Shown here one piece after another: positions 63,871 through 64,000 of a stretch of 64,000 nucleotides of DNA. Both the position numbers and the translations under genes were made by a program. The stretch is taken from positions 4,150,001 through 4,214,000 of the forward strand of contig NC_021184.1 of assembly GCF_000233715.2 (NCBI RefSeq), in the 5' to 3' direction. Source of the stretch: Desulfoscipio gibsoniae DSM 7213 (GTDB taxonomy: Bacteria; Bacillota; Desulfotomaculia; Desulfotomaculales; Desulfallaceae). The notes under the pieces were generated by a model, which did no database searches, was not told where the DNA came from, and was given only the letters and a program-made list of their open reading frames with translations. Numbering within the stretch: position 1 is the first letter of the stretch; each line of letters starts with the position of its first letter.

Positions 63871-64000
63871 CCCCTTAACGTTAACCAGTATCAATAATTA
63901 GGTTTACATTTACTTTGTACTTTGGTAATATTTATTAAAGGCTTTTTATTATCAATTAATCGTCAACCTGAAAGACTAATACAGTTAACAATCCCATAAG

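Noticed and set aside
63550-63894. A 114-codon minus frame at the right edge
   Set aside because: Low-complexity translation of the degenerate repeat patch.

Overview
This window looks like chromosome of an anaerobic, endospore-forming, low-GC Gram-positive bacterium of the Desulfotomaculum/Peptococcaceae type. This is inferred from gene content, not from a search. The supporting signs are an alpha/beta small acid-soluble spore protein with a sigma-G-like promoter, a SPOCS-domain coat-like protein, a small assimilatory-type sulfite reductase, many ferredoxin-like cysteine proteins, strong GGAGG ribosome sites with frequent GTG and TTG starts, a FadR-type (Bacillus) operator, and selenocysteine decoding.

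Layout. 1-2000: 5' part of an rRNA operon (16S on the minus strand, running out of the window) with tandem promoters. 2077-3751: a frameshifted IS5-type element. 3.8-12 kb: Crp/Fnr regulator, pyruvate-kinase-like C-terminal-domain protein, sulfite reductase, small zincin, SPOCS/Pro-Cys coat-like protein, MFS transporter and LysM protein. 12.3-24.6 kb: typA, RadC-like protein, DUF523, GIY-YIG, TGS-uridine kinase, a free-standing acyl-CoA-synthetase C-terminal domain, a LysM-NlpC/P60 hydrolase behind a ydaO (c-di-AMP) riboswitch, pyrE and DUF763. 25-28.3 kb: a DDE transposase, the spore protein and a tRNA Lys-Gln-His cluster. 28.5-34.4 kb: HIT protein, ferredoxin, cysteine-cluster proteins, an apparent selenoprotein of unknown family, and an acyl-CoA ligase with a FadR-like operator. 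34.7-36.3 kb: an intact IS4-type element with a 7-bp target duplication. 36.3-52.4 kb: CBS protein, phosphoesterase, two adenine-deaminase-family proteins, a multi-cluster ferredoxin, HAD phosphatase, a selenocysteine peroxiredoxin, a GntR-ABC operon, pepF, an SRAP protein and MscS. 52.5-56.8 kb: a leader RNA with terminator followed by a tight four-gene operon (GHMP/beta-RFAP-synthase-like, TrpF-like, zinc dehydrogenase, DhnA-type aldolase) of unknown pathway. 57-63.5 kb: a secreted repeat protein, a LysM protein with an apparent ATT start, a flippase and a glycosyltransferase. 63.6-63.9 kb: degenerate repeats.

Main discoveries. (1) The peroxiredoxin at 42957-43550 has TGA exactly at the peroxidatic Cys. 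(2) The gene at 31956-32447 has a single in-frame TGA. In both genes a hairpin with the core GCC-GTK-GGC follows, its loop starting exactly 25 nt after the UGA. This makes the second gene a candidate for a new selenoprotein family. (3) The four-gene operon at 52872-56644 pairs a beta-RFAP-synthase-like enzyme with a TrpF-like isomerase behind an orphan leader RNA, suggesting an undescribed phosphoribosyl-aromatic pathway. (4) At least three families of dispersed short repeats occupy the intergenic spaces.
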